A stretch of 52,960 nucleotides of DNA from Candidatus Rifleibacteriota bacterium (GCA_012517355.1 JAAYVD010000039.1:1-52960), one strand, 5' to 3'. Positions 9,017-20,774 are shown, numbered from the stretch's first letter. Translations and numbers: made by a program. The notes: generated by a model not told the origin, from the letters alone.

Positions 9017-10999
9017 TCAGGGGCGGGGGTCGGGCACCTGATCGGGGAAAACGAACGGGGGCATCCCGGGCCAGCCGCCGGGCGGACGGGCGGTCCAGGG
9101 CATCGCGAACAGCACCAGCTCCTCGCCACCCCCGGTGGGGTTGAACGGCACGCTCCGCTTCAGGACCGCCTGGAAGACGTCCAGGCGACGCATCACCTCC
9201 GGATACCAATAGGGGAAGATCAGCAGGAAATCCGGCTTCTCCTGCTCGAGGAACCGGTCGATGGTTCCCTGCCGCCGCCAGGGGATGGACGACGGGGTGA
9301 TCAGCCCCTCCAGGTCGAGCAACCGCTGCCGGCCGAAATACGCCATGGCCCCGACATCGTTCACAGCCACCCGGCACCCGGGAGGCTGGGTCGCTCGAAA
9401 CCACTGTGCCCAAGCGACCTGCAGGGTATTGATGGTGGCCACCTCTTTCCCGTAGTCGCTGGCCACCTCGACCTGGCGGAACACCCCGTAGGCCGCTCCG
9501 ATCAGGAGCAGGGCCAAAGCCACCCTCGGCACCGGGGCGCGGGAAAACCGACGCAGGGCCAGGGCCAACCCGGCCAAGGCGCTCAGCCAGAGGGTGTGGG
9601 CCACATACCGCCCATGGAACAAAGTCAGGAATTCCGGCCCCGCCACCCAGCCGACCAGCACAGAGACCAATGGCAGGGCCGTCCAGGCGGTCCACAGGCT
9701 GGGCAGGTCTTCCCCAGCGGGGGTCCCCGCGGCTGATTCCGGCTGCCGCAGCCGGAGGGCCATGGGAAGGGCCAGCCACCACAGGAGCAGGACCGGGCAC
9801 TCCAGGCCGGCGAACCCTGCCACCTCGGCAAGATCCCGAAAGGGCGATCCCACCAGGGCTTCCAGCACCCCACCGAGGCCACCCGCCTGCCAGGCCAGGG
9901 GCAGGGCCCGCCCGGTCATCTTGGCGGCCAAGGTCGAAGGGAAGGGGTTGCCACTGACGGACAGGAAGAACAGGGCCTGCCCCGCCACCACGGCGAGCCC
10001 CCAGGGGGCCAGGCGGGCCAGCGCCGCCGCCCGGCCGCCGGGTTCGTGGCGGGCGAGCAGGAGAGTCATCACCCCCAGCAGGGCGAGATTCTCGGGCCGC
10101 AGGACGGCCGCCACCCCCCACAGGAATGCGGCCAACCGCCGGGCCCGGGCGGCTTCCGGAGAGCGGCATCCCACCAGGTGCCAGCGCAGGGCCCAGGTGC
10201 AGGCGGCGATGGTGGCGGGCACTTCCATTCCCGAAAGGCCGGCCCAGGCGAGCGGGTAGGCGGTTGCCACCAACAGGAGCGCCAGGAGAACGGGGGAAGA
10301 TGGACGAACAGGCGGAGAGGAAGGGACTTTGGGAACGCCGGAAGCTGAAGGGGAAAGGGGGAAGGAAGGGGAAGGGGCGAGCGGGGATGGCGCCTCGGAG
10401 GGTGCGGATGAAATGGCCGGAGCGATGGAAGAAAGGGCGGAGGAAGAAGGGGCGGAGGAAGAAGGGGCGAGGGGGGATGCCACATCGGAGGATGCGGATG
10501 AAATGGCGGGGTCGCGGGGAGGAGAAGGCGAGGAAGGGGGCCCGAGGATGGGAGAGCCGGAGGAAGGGGGGCGGGAAGAGGGGCCGTTCGAGGCCTCGTC
10601 CAAGATACGGAAGGCTCCCCACACGGCCAGGAGGGCGAAGCCGAGGCCGGAGGCCTTGACCGCCCAGACCACGGCGGCCAGGCCGAACCCGCCCAACAGC
10701 AGGTGCAGGAGGGCGATCCACAGGGTCCAGGCCAGGCTGGTGGAGGCGGTGGAGGGCTCCCCGGGCTGGGCCCCGAACCCAAGCCCCCAGGCCAGGTTGC
10801 GGCCGAAGGCCATGTGGATCCAGGCGTCGTCGAGAGGAAAACCAAGGGTGGAGCCGGTGGCCTGCCGCTCGTGCCAGAGGCTGAGAGCGGTCGAGGCGAC
10901 CACCAGGGCGGCCACCAGGAGCAGGCCACCCCATCGCGACAGGCGGGATGGCCCGGTCATGGCACGCCCACCGTCCGGCACATGAGAGGGAACGATCAT
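9017..10999 (-). CDS. Multi-spanning membrane protein, GT-C glycosyltransferase-like
   Basis: A predicted inner-membrane protein of about 660 residues with roughly nine or ten hydrophobic helices and a soluble C-terminal part. After the first helix comes a periplasmic loop with LDDAWIHMAFGRNLAWG. That acidic pair followed by a R-N-x3-G run is typical of GT-C enzymes, which transfer sugars from polyprenyl-phosphate carriers. The C-terminal part carries AVNDVGAMAYFGRQRLLDLEGL, another pattern common in such proteins. I infer, but cannot prove, glycosyltransferase activity. Odd feature: a run of about 95 residues made almost wholly of Ser, Pro and Ala splits the protein after the second helix pair. 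Start: ATG 10999 has a GAGGGG 6 bases upstream. ATG 11077 (686 residues) and ATG 10960 are alternatives. The overlapping minus ORF 8778-11015 is a shadow. It follows RNase D by about 120 bp. Confidence 0.65.
   Translation of the reverse strand: MIVPSHVPDGGRAMTGPSRLSRWGGLLLVAALVVASTALSLWHERQATGSTLGFPLDDAWIHMAFGRNLAWGLGFGAQPGEPSTASTSLAWTLWIALLHLLLGGFGLAAVVWAVKASGLGFALLAVWGAFRILDEASNGPSSRPPSSGSPILGPPSSPSPPRDPAISSASSDVASPLAPSSSAPSSSALSSIAPAISSAPSEAPSPLAPSPSFPLSPSASGVPKVPSSPPVRPSSPVLLALLLVATAYPLAWAGLSGMEVPATIAACTWALRWHLVGCRSPEAARARRLAAFLWGVAAVLRPENLALLGVMTLLLARHEPGGRAAALARLAPWGLAVVAGQALFFLSVSGNPFPSTLAAKMTGRALPLAWQAGGLGGVLEALVGSPFRDLAEVAGFAGLECPVLLLWWLALPMALRLRQPESAAGTPAGEDLPSLWTAWTALPLVSVLVGWVAGPEFLTLFHGRYVAHTLWLSALAGLALALRRFSRAPVPRVALALLLIGAAYGVFRQVEVASDYGKEVATINTLQVAWAQWFRATQPPGCRVAVNDVGAMAYFGRQRLLDLEGLITPSSIPWRRQGTIDRFLEQEKPDFLLIFPYWYPEVMRRLDVFQAVLKRSVPFNPTGGGEELVLFAMPWTARPPGGWPGMPPFVFPDQVPDPRP
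10385..10507. repeat. Imperfect direct repeats encoding a Ser/Pro-rich insert
   Basis: A 33-bp segment at 10385-10417 recurs, with a few mismatches, at 10475-10507, exactly 90 bp (30 codons) later; both end in gcggatgaaatggc. Between them a 15-bp unit, gcggaggaagaaggg, is repeated in tandem. All units are multiples of three, so the GT-C-like gene stays in frame. Confidence 0.7.
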
Positions 11000-11106
11000 G
11001 GCAGGCCCCTCGCACGGCTCTGGGGAGAGACCGACCGCGGCACGCCCACCGCCCGGGTCAGGGGATGGACCGGCCATGACGAGTCCACCGCCCGGGTCAG
11101 GCGGGG
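10961..11106. repeat. Short degenerate repeats at the 5' end of the GT-C-like gene
   Basis: The phrase gcacgcccaccg[tc]ccgg occurs at about 10962 and 11039, and a shortened form (ccaccgcccgggtcagg) at about 11085. They make the N-terminal region upstream of ATG 10960 repetitive (GPSPDPGGGRA versus VPSHVPDGGRA) and so cloud the choice of start. Confidence 0.55.
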
Positions 11107-11119
11107 GTCAGTCCGCGGG

Positions 11120-12433
11120 TCATCCGGTCGGCCGGGACCCGCGGCCCGAACGGCGGCGACCCCGGCGGCGGCCGGAGGAGGCGGGCGGGGGCCCGCTCTT
11201 CTGCAGGAGGTCGAGGAAGGCCTCGCCCAGCAGGCCGATCTGCCAGTTCCGGAACTCGCCCATGGCGCGCAGTTCGTCGAGGCTGGCGGGGCGATGCCGG
11301 GCCACTTCGAACAGGGCGTGCGATGAGGCGAGCAGCGGGGGCGGCACCTGCAGGCGGGCGGCCTCGCGGTCGCGCAGCTCGCGCAGGCGGTGGGTCATTT
11401 CGGCCTCCCAGTTGGTAGGGGGCAGGTCCCGGCGGCGGTCGTCGCCGGGGGCTGGCAGGCGGACCGGCTCGGCCTCGCAGCCGCGCTTGATGGCGGCCTG
11501 CAGTTCCTTGCCGTGGCGGCGCAGGAACTCGGCCGACATGTGGGAGATGGCGGCCAGGCCGGCCAGGGACCGGGGCATCTGGCGGGCGATCTCGAGCAGG
11601 GCGGGGTTGGCCACGACCATGAACGGGGCGCGGTCCATGGCGCGGGCGATGCGGTCGCGGAGGGTCCAGACCTCCTTGAGGACGGCCAGCTGGCGGGGGG
11701 GCATCCGGGAAGCACCCTTGATGACGAAGGCGAACGGGTCATCGGCGTGGTCGGCCGGCCCGTGACGGGCATCGGCGGCCAGGATGGCGAATTCCTCCTC
11801 GGCCCACCCGAGGCGGCCCTGGTCGGCCAGGCGCTGCCGAAGCAGGTCGCGCAGGGGCACCAGGCAGATGGCATCGAGCAGCCCGTATTTGATCATGCCC
11901 GGGGTCAGCGGCCGCCGCGACCAGTCGCACCGCTGCAGCTTCTTGTCGAGGGGGAACCCCAGGTAGGCCTCGGCCAGGGAACCGAGGCCGAGTTCCTTCA
12001 GGCCGGCCAGTTCGGCCGCCAGGCGGGTGTCGAACAGGTTGGCGATCTCGAGTCCCAGGTAGCGGAACAGGGCCCCAGCGTCGTACCCCGCCCCGTGGAA
12101 GATCCATTGGCAGGCGCACCGCCGCGGGAACTCCCGCAGGGGCGACAGGTCGGAGACGGCCTGGGGATCGATGATGGCGGCGCGCGTGCGGGTGCTGACC
12201 TGGATCAGGTTGACGGTGGCCCGGTAGCGGTAGAAGCCGGCCGACTCGGTATCGACCCCGATGACATCGGTGTCGGCGATGCCGTCGAGGAAACGGGCGA
12301 GGTCCTCGGTGGACTGGATCACCACGGCGGTGTCCAGCAGGGGCTTGGGGTCGAAGGCGAGAGGGACGACGGGTGGGGTGGCAGAGGGAATGGCGTTTTG
12401 ATTCATATGGTACAGACTTTCAGAATTTGACAT
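11120..12433 (-). CDS. rnd: Ribonuclease D (3'-5' exoribonuclease) with two HRDC domains
   Basis: 437 residues. A DEDDy-family 3'-5' exonuclease that trims structured RNA such as tRNA precursors. The full catalytic set is visible: Asp61 and Glu63 in VDTES, Asp118 in GAGYDAG, and Tyr183 and Asp187 in YGLLD, in the same order as in E. coli RNase D. Two HRDC domains follow, at about 243-315 and 345-415, and the tail is Arg/Gly-rich. The first about 35 residues are an extra, non-conserved leader. ATG 12433 has only a poor Shine-Dalgarno and ATG 12406 is a possible alternative. It begins 15 bp after the stop of the adenylate cyclase gene, so the two are probably cotranscribed. No functional link between them is obvious. 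Confidence 0.88.
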   Translation of the reverse strand: MSNSESLYHMNQNAIPSATPPVVPLAFDPKPLLDTAVVIQSTEDLARFLDGIADTDVIGVDTESAGFYRYRATVNLIQVSTRTRAAIIDPQAVSDLSPLREFPRRCACQWIFHGAGYDAGALFRYLGLEIANLFDTRLAAELAGLKELGLGSLAEAYLGFPLDKKLQRCDWSRRPLTPGMIKYGLLDAICLVPLRDLLRQRLADQGRLGWAEEEFAILAADARHGPADHADDPFAFVIKGASRMPPRQLAVLKEVWTLRDRIARAMDRAPFMVVANPALLEIARQMPRSLAGLAAISHMSAEFLRRHGKELQAAIKRGCEAEPVRLPAPGDDRRRDLPPTNWEAEMTHRLRELRDREAARLQVPPPLLASSHALFEVARHRPASLDELRAMGEFRNWQIGLLGEAFLDLLQKSGPPPASSGRRRGRRRSGRGSRPTG

Positions 12434-12448
12434 CCGGCCGCGGGCCGG

Positions 12449-15265
<2,817 letters not shown>

Positions 15266-15296
15266 GGGTGGTCAATCCCCCCGAGGCCGCACCACC

Positions 15297-16892
15297 TCAG
15301 CGGTTGGTGCGGTAGATTCGATAATCGATGTCGGGGAAGATGTTATCACGCCATTCCAGTTCGCTCAACCAGCCTTCGTCGATCCGGTCCTGCAGGATCT
15401 CGTGGTACAGACGGGTGAACCGCACGCAGTGGTCTTTCGTGCGCTTCACTGCATAGGGGACGGTGGTGCCGGTCTTCATGATGAAGGCCCAATCAGAAGC
15501 CTGCATCAGCATCAGCTCGCGGGCCGCCTGGTTGAGGGCACGGCGGCGGGTGCCCTCGGCCTCGCCGAAGCGGTCGGCCAGCTGGATCATGCGTTCGGCC
15601 GCCTTGTGCAGATGGCGGTAGATCCAGTCGTTGCTGCCCTCGAGCCACACCTCGTGATAGCCCTTGTGCCCCCAGGAGGACATCGAAGGCATGGCCACCT
15701 GGTTCTTGGGGAACCGGCCGAGATATTCGGAAGGCGTGATCAGTTCGAGTGTCTGGCTGTCGCAGGCCACCTTGCGCAGGAGGAAGTTGATGAAGTCGGG
15801 CCCCTCGTACCACCAGTGTCCGAACAGTTCGGCATCGTAGGGGGAGACCAGTACGGGAGGCCGGTCGCCCATCAGGCCGCAGAGGTGATCGACCTGTTTC
15901 TCGCGGCACCACATGAAATGGCCGGCGTGGGTGGCCGCCTTGGCCATGGCCACGGTGTGGTTGTAGGGCTCCTTGTGGTTGCTCTCGCGCGTGGTGATCC
16001 GGTAATACTTGATGCCCGTGTTGAGCCGGATGCCCGACTCGTGGATGTAGGGCCGGATGTAGTCGAGGTCGAGGTCGTACCCCACGTCGCGGTAGAACTC
16101 GCGATAATCGAAGTCGCCCGGGTACCCTTCCTCGGCCGACCAGACCTGCTTGCTGCTCTCGAGGTCGCGCGCGAAGGCGGCGACGCCGGAGGGCGTGTAG
16201 ATCGGGGCGAACACCCCGTAGCGGGGCCGGGGATGCGCGTGCAGCACCCCGTGGGCATCGGTGAAGAAGAACCGGATGCCGTGGTCGGCCAGCACCTTGT
16301 CGTCACCGGGATTGAACGCGCATTCCGCCAGCCAGATGCCGCGGGGGCGGCGGCCCAGGTGCTTCTCGTAATCGCGGACGGCCTGCTCGATCTGGGCCCG
16401 CACAGCCGGGCGGTACAGTTCCATCAGCGGCAGGTAGCCGTGGGTGGCGCAACAGGTGATGACCTCGAGGTTGCCGAGGTCCTGGAACTTGCGGAAGGCC
16501 GCCACGAGATTGCGGCAATACCGCTGCGAAAAGATCTCGCGGGCGCGATGCAGCTTGCTGCGGTACATCTGCGCCGTGCCGTGGAACTCGGGCATCCAGC
16601 GCGTACGGTCGACCTCTTTCTCGGCCAGTTCGATCACGAGGTTGAGGTGCTTTTCGTACCGTTCCTGGAGCAACGGGTCGGTCAGCATGCCGATCAGCGG
16701 CGGCGTCAGGGACATGGTGATGCGGAAGTCCACGCCGTCGGCCAGCATCCCCTCGAAGGCATCGATGAGCGGAATGTAGGTTTCGGTGATCGCCTCGAAC
16801 AGCCAGCGTTCTTCCATCATGTCCGCGTGTTCGGGATGGCGGACATAGGGCAGGTGGGCGTGCAGGACCAGGCTCAGGAACCCCTTCTTCAT
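15297..16892 (-). CDS. GH57 1,4-alpha-glucan branching enzyme (DUF1957 type)
   Basis: 531 residues, the normal length of the family. It cuts an alpha-1,4-glucan chain and rejoins it by an alpha-1,6 bond, acting in the cytoplasm in glycogen synthesis. The first GH57 motif is HAHLPYVRHPE (11-21). The nucleophile is Glu190 in WLAECAFNPG. The acid/base is Asp353 in SPYDAELFGHWWYEG. These positions are nearly the same as in the archaeal enzyme TK1436. The C-terminal helical domain (about 400-530) contains the aromatic DWAFIMKTGT segment typical of GH57 branching enzymes. The start lies 7 bp after the stop of the DUF4912 gene, a pairing also known in other phyla. Together they point to a glucan storage module. 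Confidence 0.93.
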   Translation of the reverse strand: MKKGFLSLVLHAHLPYVRHPEHADMMEERWLFEAITETYIPLIDAFEGMLADGVDFRITMSLTPPLIGMLTDPLLQERYEKHLNLVIELAEKEVDRTRWMPEFHGTAQMYRSKLHRAREIFSQRYCRNLVAAFRKFQDLGNLEVITCCATHGYLPLMELYRPAVRAQIEQAVRDYEKHLGRRPRGIWLAECAFNPGDDKVLADHGIRFFFTDAHGVLHAHPRPRYGVFAPIYTPSGVAAFARDLESSKQVWSAEEGYPGDFDYREFYRDVGYDLDLDYIRPYIHESGIRLNTGIKYYRITTRESNHKEPYNHTVAMAKAATHAGHFMWCREKQVDHLCGLMGDRPPVLVSPYDAELFGHWWYEGPDFINFLLRKVACDSQTLELITPSEYLGRFPKNQVAMPSMSSWGHKGYHEVWLEGSNDWIYRHLHKAAERMIQLADRFGEAEGTRRRALNQAARELMLMQASDWAFIMKTGTTVPYAVKRTKDHCVRFTRLYHEILQDRIDEGWLSELEWRDNIFPDIDYRIYRTNR

Positions 16893-16899
16893 GGCGGGC

Positions 16900-18048
16900 T
16901 CAGCGGGTGCACTTCTGGACGATCGGGGTGATCGTCCGTTCCATGTCCCCGTCGTGGTTCACGGCGTGGACGGGGATGTTCTGCTCACCGTCGGGCAGGG
17001 CGAACCGCAGGGTGAAGGTGCCGTCGGGCCGCAGCTTCACTTCCTTTCCCTGAACGGTCAGGCGGGCATCGGGCTCGGTGGCCCCGTAGACGATCAGTTC
17101 GGTGTTCACGACGAGCCAGAAGTCCTTGCCACGGGCGGGCATTTCCTTTTTGACCGACGAGCTGAGGGAACTGACCGCTCCGGAGCTGAGCTCCTCGAGC
17201 AGCCGCTTGGACATGGCCTGCCGGATCTCCCCCGAGCTGGCGCCGACGTTGAACCCGCCGGAGGCCCGGTAGATCTCGCGGAAGGTCTCGTCGACCACCA
17301 TCCACTGCTCGTCGACCACGTCGGAATAGGTGTCGCGGGGGGTGCGGGCCACGTTGCTGCGGGCGATCAGGATGAACTGCCCGGTCGGGGAAACGAGCCC
17401 CAGGTCGATGACGAACGAGCAGTTGGGCCGGCCCAGGTGCAGGTACCAGTTGTTGGCCCCTTCGAAGATGTGGATGTCGTAGAAACTGTGGGCGTTGTCG
17501 CCGGTGAAATCGACGTCGGTGACGTCGTAGATGCGCAGGATGAACGAGCTGCGGGTGTAGCCTTCGTCGCCCAGCGTGCGGCGCAGTTCGGCCTTGGTCT
17601 GGTCGTTGATCTCCCAGTAGGCGTGCGCCCAGTAGGGATCGCGGATCTGCAGGACGATCCGGGTGTCGCCGTACCCGAGGGGAAGCTCGCCCGACAGGCG
17701 CTCGGCGGGGTAGGACGGCGCTTCCGGGGCCTTCATCGGCTGGAAGGGCTTGCCCGAGGCTTGCATGACCCCTTCGACGGGCAGAGACTCCTGCCGGGCC
17801 GCGGGGGCCTTGTCGCCCTTCTTCGCCGGCTTGCCGCGGGAGTTGGCGTGCAGGGTGGAACTGGGGGCGGCCGGGCGGGCGGGGCCGTCGGCCTTGTCGA
17901 TCACCTTCTCCTGCTTGGCCTCGATCTGGCTGATCAGGTCTTCCTTGGAAAGGCTCGACCGCCCCTTGATGTTCAGTTTCTTGGCAAGATCGTACAACTC
18001 GAGCCGGGTCATCTTGCGGAGATCTTTCCCCTTGGTGGTGGCAGCCAT
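16900..18048 (-). CDS. DUF4912 domain protein with N-terminal Rho-N/SAP-like helix pair
   Basis: 382 residues, predicted cytoplasmic. Residues about 10-45 (MTRLELYDLAKKLNIKG...) form a Rho-N or SAP-like helix-extended-loop-helix motif that in other proteins binds nucleic acid. A Lys/Ala/Pro-rich linker follows to about 115. Residues about 120-260 are the DUF4912 domain, with the sequence DPYWAHAYWEIND near its start. A C-terminal beta domain (about 300-380) ends the protein. The molecular role of DUF4912 is not established. The family often sits beside DUF1957 branching enzymes, as here. ATG 18048 has a consensus Shine-Dalgarno (gaggagg, 5 bases before). A TATAAG about 27 bp further upstream could be a -10 box with a poor -35. 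Confidence 0.85.
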   Translation of the reverse strand: MAATTKGKDLRKMTRLELYDLAKKLNIKGRSSLSKEDLISQIEAKQEKVIDKADGPARPAAPSSTLHANSRGKPAKKGDKAPAARQESLPVEGVMQASGKPFQPMKAPEAPSYPAERLSGELPLGYGDTRIVLQIRDPYWAHAYWEINDQTKAELRRTLGDEGYTRSSFILRIYDVTDVDFTGDNAHSFYDIHIFEGANNWYLHLGRPNCSFVIDLGLVSPTGQFILIARSNVARTPRDTYSDVVDEQWMVVDETFREIYRASGGFNVGASSGEIRQAMSKRLLEELSSGAVSSLSSSVKKEMPARGKDFWLVVNTELIVYGATEPDARLTVQGKEVKLRPDGTFTLRFALPDGEQNIPVHAVNHDGDMERTITPIVQKCTR

Positions 18049-18167
18049 CGCGCCCTCCTCAAAAGACAGAATTCACGCTTATAAGCAAGGACCATACCAG
18101 CCGAACGACAGCAAACTGCTCCATAATAGCGCAGAGGGAAGGAAGGGTCAATCCCGCCGGGAGAGGG

Positions 18168-18278
18168 TCAGGAATCCCCAAGGAACCGGTCGAGCAGGGC
18201 CGGCAGGAAGATCAGCAGCAGGTAGTAATGCACGGCCATGAAGAACCCGAAACAGTACCCCAGTGCCTGGAAGAACAT
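18168..18278 (-). CDS. 36-residue single-helix membrane peptide
   Basis: A short gene encoding MFFQALGYCFGFFMAVHYYL followed by LLIFLPALLDRFLGDS. It is almost entirely one hydrophobic helix with an Asp/Arg tail. ATG 18278 is preceded by a near-perfect Shine-Dalgarno (aaaggaggccggcac), the best argument that it is real. It lies between the TPR protein gene, whose stop is 26 bp upstream, and the DUF4912 gene, so it is probably transcribed with them. I do not recognise a family. Possible roles are a small membrane-protein partner or regulator of a neighbour. Confidence 0.6.
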   Translation of the reverse strand: MFFQALGYCFGFFMAVHYYLLLIFLPALLDRFLGDS

Positions 18279-18304
18279 GTGCCGGCCTCCTTTGTGGTGC
18301 CCCG

Positions 18305-19510
18305 CTACTTGCGGGAAATCGTCACCTTGACCTGGATGCCCGCGAACAGCGGCGCGGCGCGCATCCCCTCGCCGTAGATATCCTGGACATAGGCGGTGGT
18401 CAGGTTGACGGTCTGGAACTCGACCTGGTACAGGAGGTTCCCCTCCTCGTAGGACACCTGTTTCTCGGCGATCCCTTCCTCGGCCCGATACTGGTATTCC
18501 TTCTGATCAGCGCCCTTGCCGAGGGTCATGGTGAACATCTCGAACCGGTGATCGGGGACGTTGGGCTGCTCGTTGAAGGCTCGGAAGGTGTAGGCGAACT
18601 CCCCGAGTTCCTTCGACTGCACCCCCGGGTCGCGGAATTCCAGCGTGGCCTCGTGCAGAACCGCGTCCTCGGGCGGGGTCAGTTCGGCGAGACCGTCGTG
18701 GGGGCGTTTGAACTCCACGTAGGAGGTCCGCTTCTGGGTGTAGAAGGCCAGCTTCTCTTCCGCCTCTCCCGATTCCTCGGAATTGGGGTAGATGATGAGG
18801 ATCTGCTTGAGGGTTTCGACGGCCTTCTCGGTGTCGCCACGCAGTTCGAGGAAGGTGGCCAGCTTGAGGAGGCGGGACGGTTCCCTGGTCTTGTCTTCGG
18901 ACAGGAAGGTGAGATACTGGATCGCATCGTCGATCAGGCCCGACTCGTCCTGGCCCATCAAGGCCGGCTCCAGTTGCAGGCTGCGCAGGTAATCATCGAG
19001 CGACCCCCGGATGTCGCGCCGCTTGTAGGAGGCCATGGCCCGCTTGAACAGCCGCATCGCCTCTTCGTGCTGGGCCAGCCCGGGCAGATGCTTCAGCTTG
19101 AGGGCCACCCGGCTGGAGAGGTTTTCGGGCAGATCGGTCAGCAGGGCCTGCTTGTAGTGGTATTCGGCGAACTCGAACCGCCGGGTGGCTTCCAGGCATT
19201 CCCCGATGCGGAAATGGATCTTGCCGCGAACGCTGCCGGGGGGCGAGGCGGACAGGGCCTCGTAGTAGAAAATCAGGGCTTCCCGGTAGTTGTTTTCCTT
19301 GAAGATTTCCTCGGCGCGGGTCAACAGCGTCTGGAAATCGTAGGGCGGCTTCAGGACGGGAACCTGCTGGGGCCGGGGAGCGGGGCGGGCGGGGGGGCGG
19401 GGGGCGGCCCGGGCGGCCGGCACGGGGACCCAGGGGGCGAACCCGAGCAGGAGGGCGGTCAGGATGGTCGCCCACACCAGCCCGCCGCGGGACTTCCCTC
19501 CCCCACTCAT
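18305..19510 (-). CDS. Exported tetratricopeptide-repeat protein
   Basis: 401 residues from ATG 19510. The N-terminus is a clear signal peptide (MSGGGKSRGGLVWATILTALLLGFAP..., AxA near position 36), followed by a Pro/Ala/Arg-rich linker to about residue 50. Residues about 55-270 hold TPR-like helical pairs, for example LLTRAEEIFKENNYREALIF and RRDIRGSLDDYLRSLQLEPA. A C-terminal beta-rich domain (about 275-401) follows. It is likely periplasmic and may assemble a protein complex. An alternative GTG at 19564 would overlap the preceding stop codon by 4 bases (GTGA) and give an 18-residue leader before the signal peptide; that arrangement suggests translational coupling, so the true start is not certain. 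Confidence 0.7.
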   Translation of the reverse strand: MSGGGKSRGGLVWATILTALLLGFAPWVPVPAARAAPRPPARPAPRPQQVPVLKPPYDFQTLLTRAEEIFKENNYREALIFYYEALSASPPGSVRGKIHFRIGECLEATRRFEFAEYHYKQALLTDLPENLSSRVALKLKHLPGLAQHEEAMRLFKRAMASYKRRDIRGSLDDYLRSLQLEPALMGQDESGLIDDAIQYLTFLSEDKTREPSRLLKLATFLELRGDTEKAVETLKQILIIYPNSEESGEAEEKLAFYTQKRTSYVEFKRPHDGLAELTPPEDAVLHEATLEFRDPGVQSKELGEFAYTFRAFNEQPNVPDHRFEMFTMTLGKGADQKEYQYRAEEGIAEKQVSYEEGNLLYQVEFQTVNLTTAYVQDIYGEGMRAAPLFAGIQVKVTISRK

Positions 19511-19560
19511 AGAACGGTGCCCTGGTCGGGGGGCAGTCCGGTCAGGACTCACGCGCACGA

Positions 19561-20760
19561 TCACAGGGTGCCGGTGAAGGCTTCCGGGAGCAGGTGCCGT
19601 CCCAGGAATTCGGCATTCTTGATGTTGGGAACGGTCTCGACCACGATGAGCCGCTCACGGCCGGCGTCGAGATCGGCCTTGATCGCCCGGAGCAGGGGCA
19701 CCGGGTTGATGTCCCCGCTCTGGAACAGGCCGAGGTTGAAGTTGGGATTGGTGCAGGCCTCCTGGTAATCGTGCCAGGAGCGCAGCAGGTTGCCCAGCGG
19801 GGTCCCCTTGCCGCGCTGGTCGGCGGCGGCCGGACCGGCGGCCTTGTATTCGGCGAGGGCGGCGCGGTAGCGTTTGATCCCTGCCGCCATCGCCTCGCGG
19901 CGGGTCTTCCACTTGTCGATGCCGGGCAGGACCTGTTGCAGGTAGACGATCTCGATCTGGTCGCCGAAGGTGGCGTAGGTGCCGGTGAGATCGAACCGCT
20001 CGAGGTCGGCAATGCCGGCATTGAAGGCCAGGCGGCATCCCGTTTCGCGCTGCAGTTTCTTGAAGAGGTCGAGGCGCAGGCCGCCATTGCGGAGGTGCAG
20101 AGAGAGACCCTTGTCGCGGGCGACGGCGGTCAGGGTCTTCAGCTTGGCACGCAGTTCCTCGCCCGCTCCGGGGTCGAGAAACAGGCCCGGCTCGGAAACC
20201 GGCACCACCACGTGGCGGAGGCCGAAGCGTGCGGCCAGGTCGAGGATGGGCAGGCACTCCTCGACCGAGAGGGTGCGGAAGGTGTCGGGTTCGGGAAGCG
20301 AGCGCGGCACGGCCAGGTAGCTGGGCTTGAAATAGGTCACCGGAATGACCGGGATGGGTTTGCCGTAAGGCCGCAGCTTGCGGGCCGCCCGCGCCGCCTC
20401 GGCTTCGCGGGCGTGGCGGGCCTCGCGTTCCTCTTTCGACTCGCGGGCCGGGCGGGCCGGCTTGGCCGCCTTGGGTTCTTCCGGCTTGGGCGGGGGCGGC
20501 TCGAAGAACTCGGGCACCGCCTCGGGCAGGGTCACGATCACCTCGATCCCGAGGGTTCGGGCCTTCTCCAGGATATCCTCGAAGGCAGACCGGAAGCGGG
20601 TCAACCCGGGGTCGTTCACCCGCAGATCGAGCAACTGGATCTTGTCACGCCATTTGGCGAGACTGCCGTTGCGGCTGACGGAAATGGGGGGGGTCAGCGG
20701 GTCGATGCCCCCCGCGATGGCCTGTTCGACGCATCCGAGCTTGAGGGTGGGTTCTGACAT
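19561..20760 (-). CDS. TIM-barrel protein of the xylose isomerase/AP endonuclease 2 type
   Basis: 399 residues, predicted cytoplasmic. Its alternating beta-strand/helix pattern (IQLLDLRV, IEVIVTLPE, LRHVVVPVSEP, LSLHLRNGGL, RLAFNAGIAD, IEIVYLQQVLPG, RLIVVETVPN) fits a TIM barrel of the sugar-phosphate isomerase/epimerase superfamily. Between strands two and three lies a charged insert of about 50 residues, rich in Pro, Lys, Glu and Arg, which the family normally lacks. I cannot place the metal ligands with confidence, so catalysis is unproven. It is the first gene of the minus-strand run, with a promoter right before it. Its stop overlaps a possible GTG start of the TPR gene. Confidence 0.55.
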   Translation of the reverse strand: MSEPTLKLGCVEQAIAGGIDPLTPPISVSRNGSLAKWRDKIQLLDLRVNDPGLTRFRSAFEDILEKARTLGIEVIVTLPEAVPEFFEPPPPKPEEPKAAKPARPARESKEEREARHAREAEAARAARKLRPYGKPIPVIPVTYFKPSYLAVPRSLPEPDTFRTLSVEECLPILDLAARFGLRHVVVPVSEPGLFLDPGAGEELRAKLKTLTAVARDKGLSLHLRNGGLRLDLFKKLQRETGCRLAFNAGIADLERFDLTGTYATFGDQIEIVYLQQVLPGIDKWKTRREAMAAGIKRYRAALAEYKAAGPAAADQRGKGTPLGNLLRSWHDYQEACTNPNFNLGLFQSGDINPVPLLRAIKADLDAGRERLIVVETVPNIKNAEFLGRHLLPEAFTGTL

Positions 20761-20774
20761 GGCGGTTCGGGGCT

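Noticed and set aside
8778-11015. 745-residue minus-strand frame overlapping the GT-C-like gene
   Set aside because: It is Arg/Pro/Gly-rich without membrane helices, while the chosen frame gives a coherent membrane protein.
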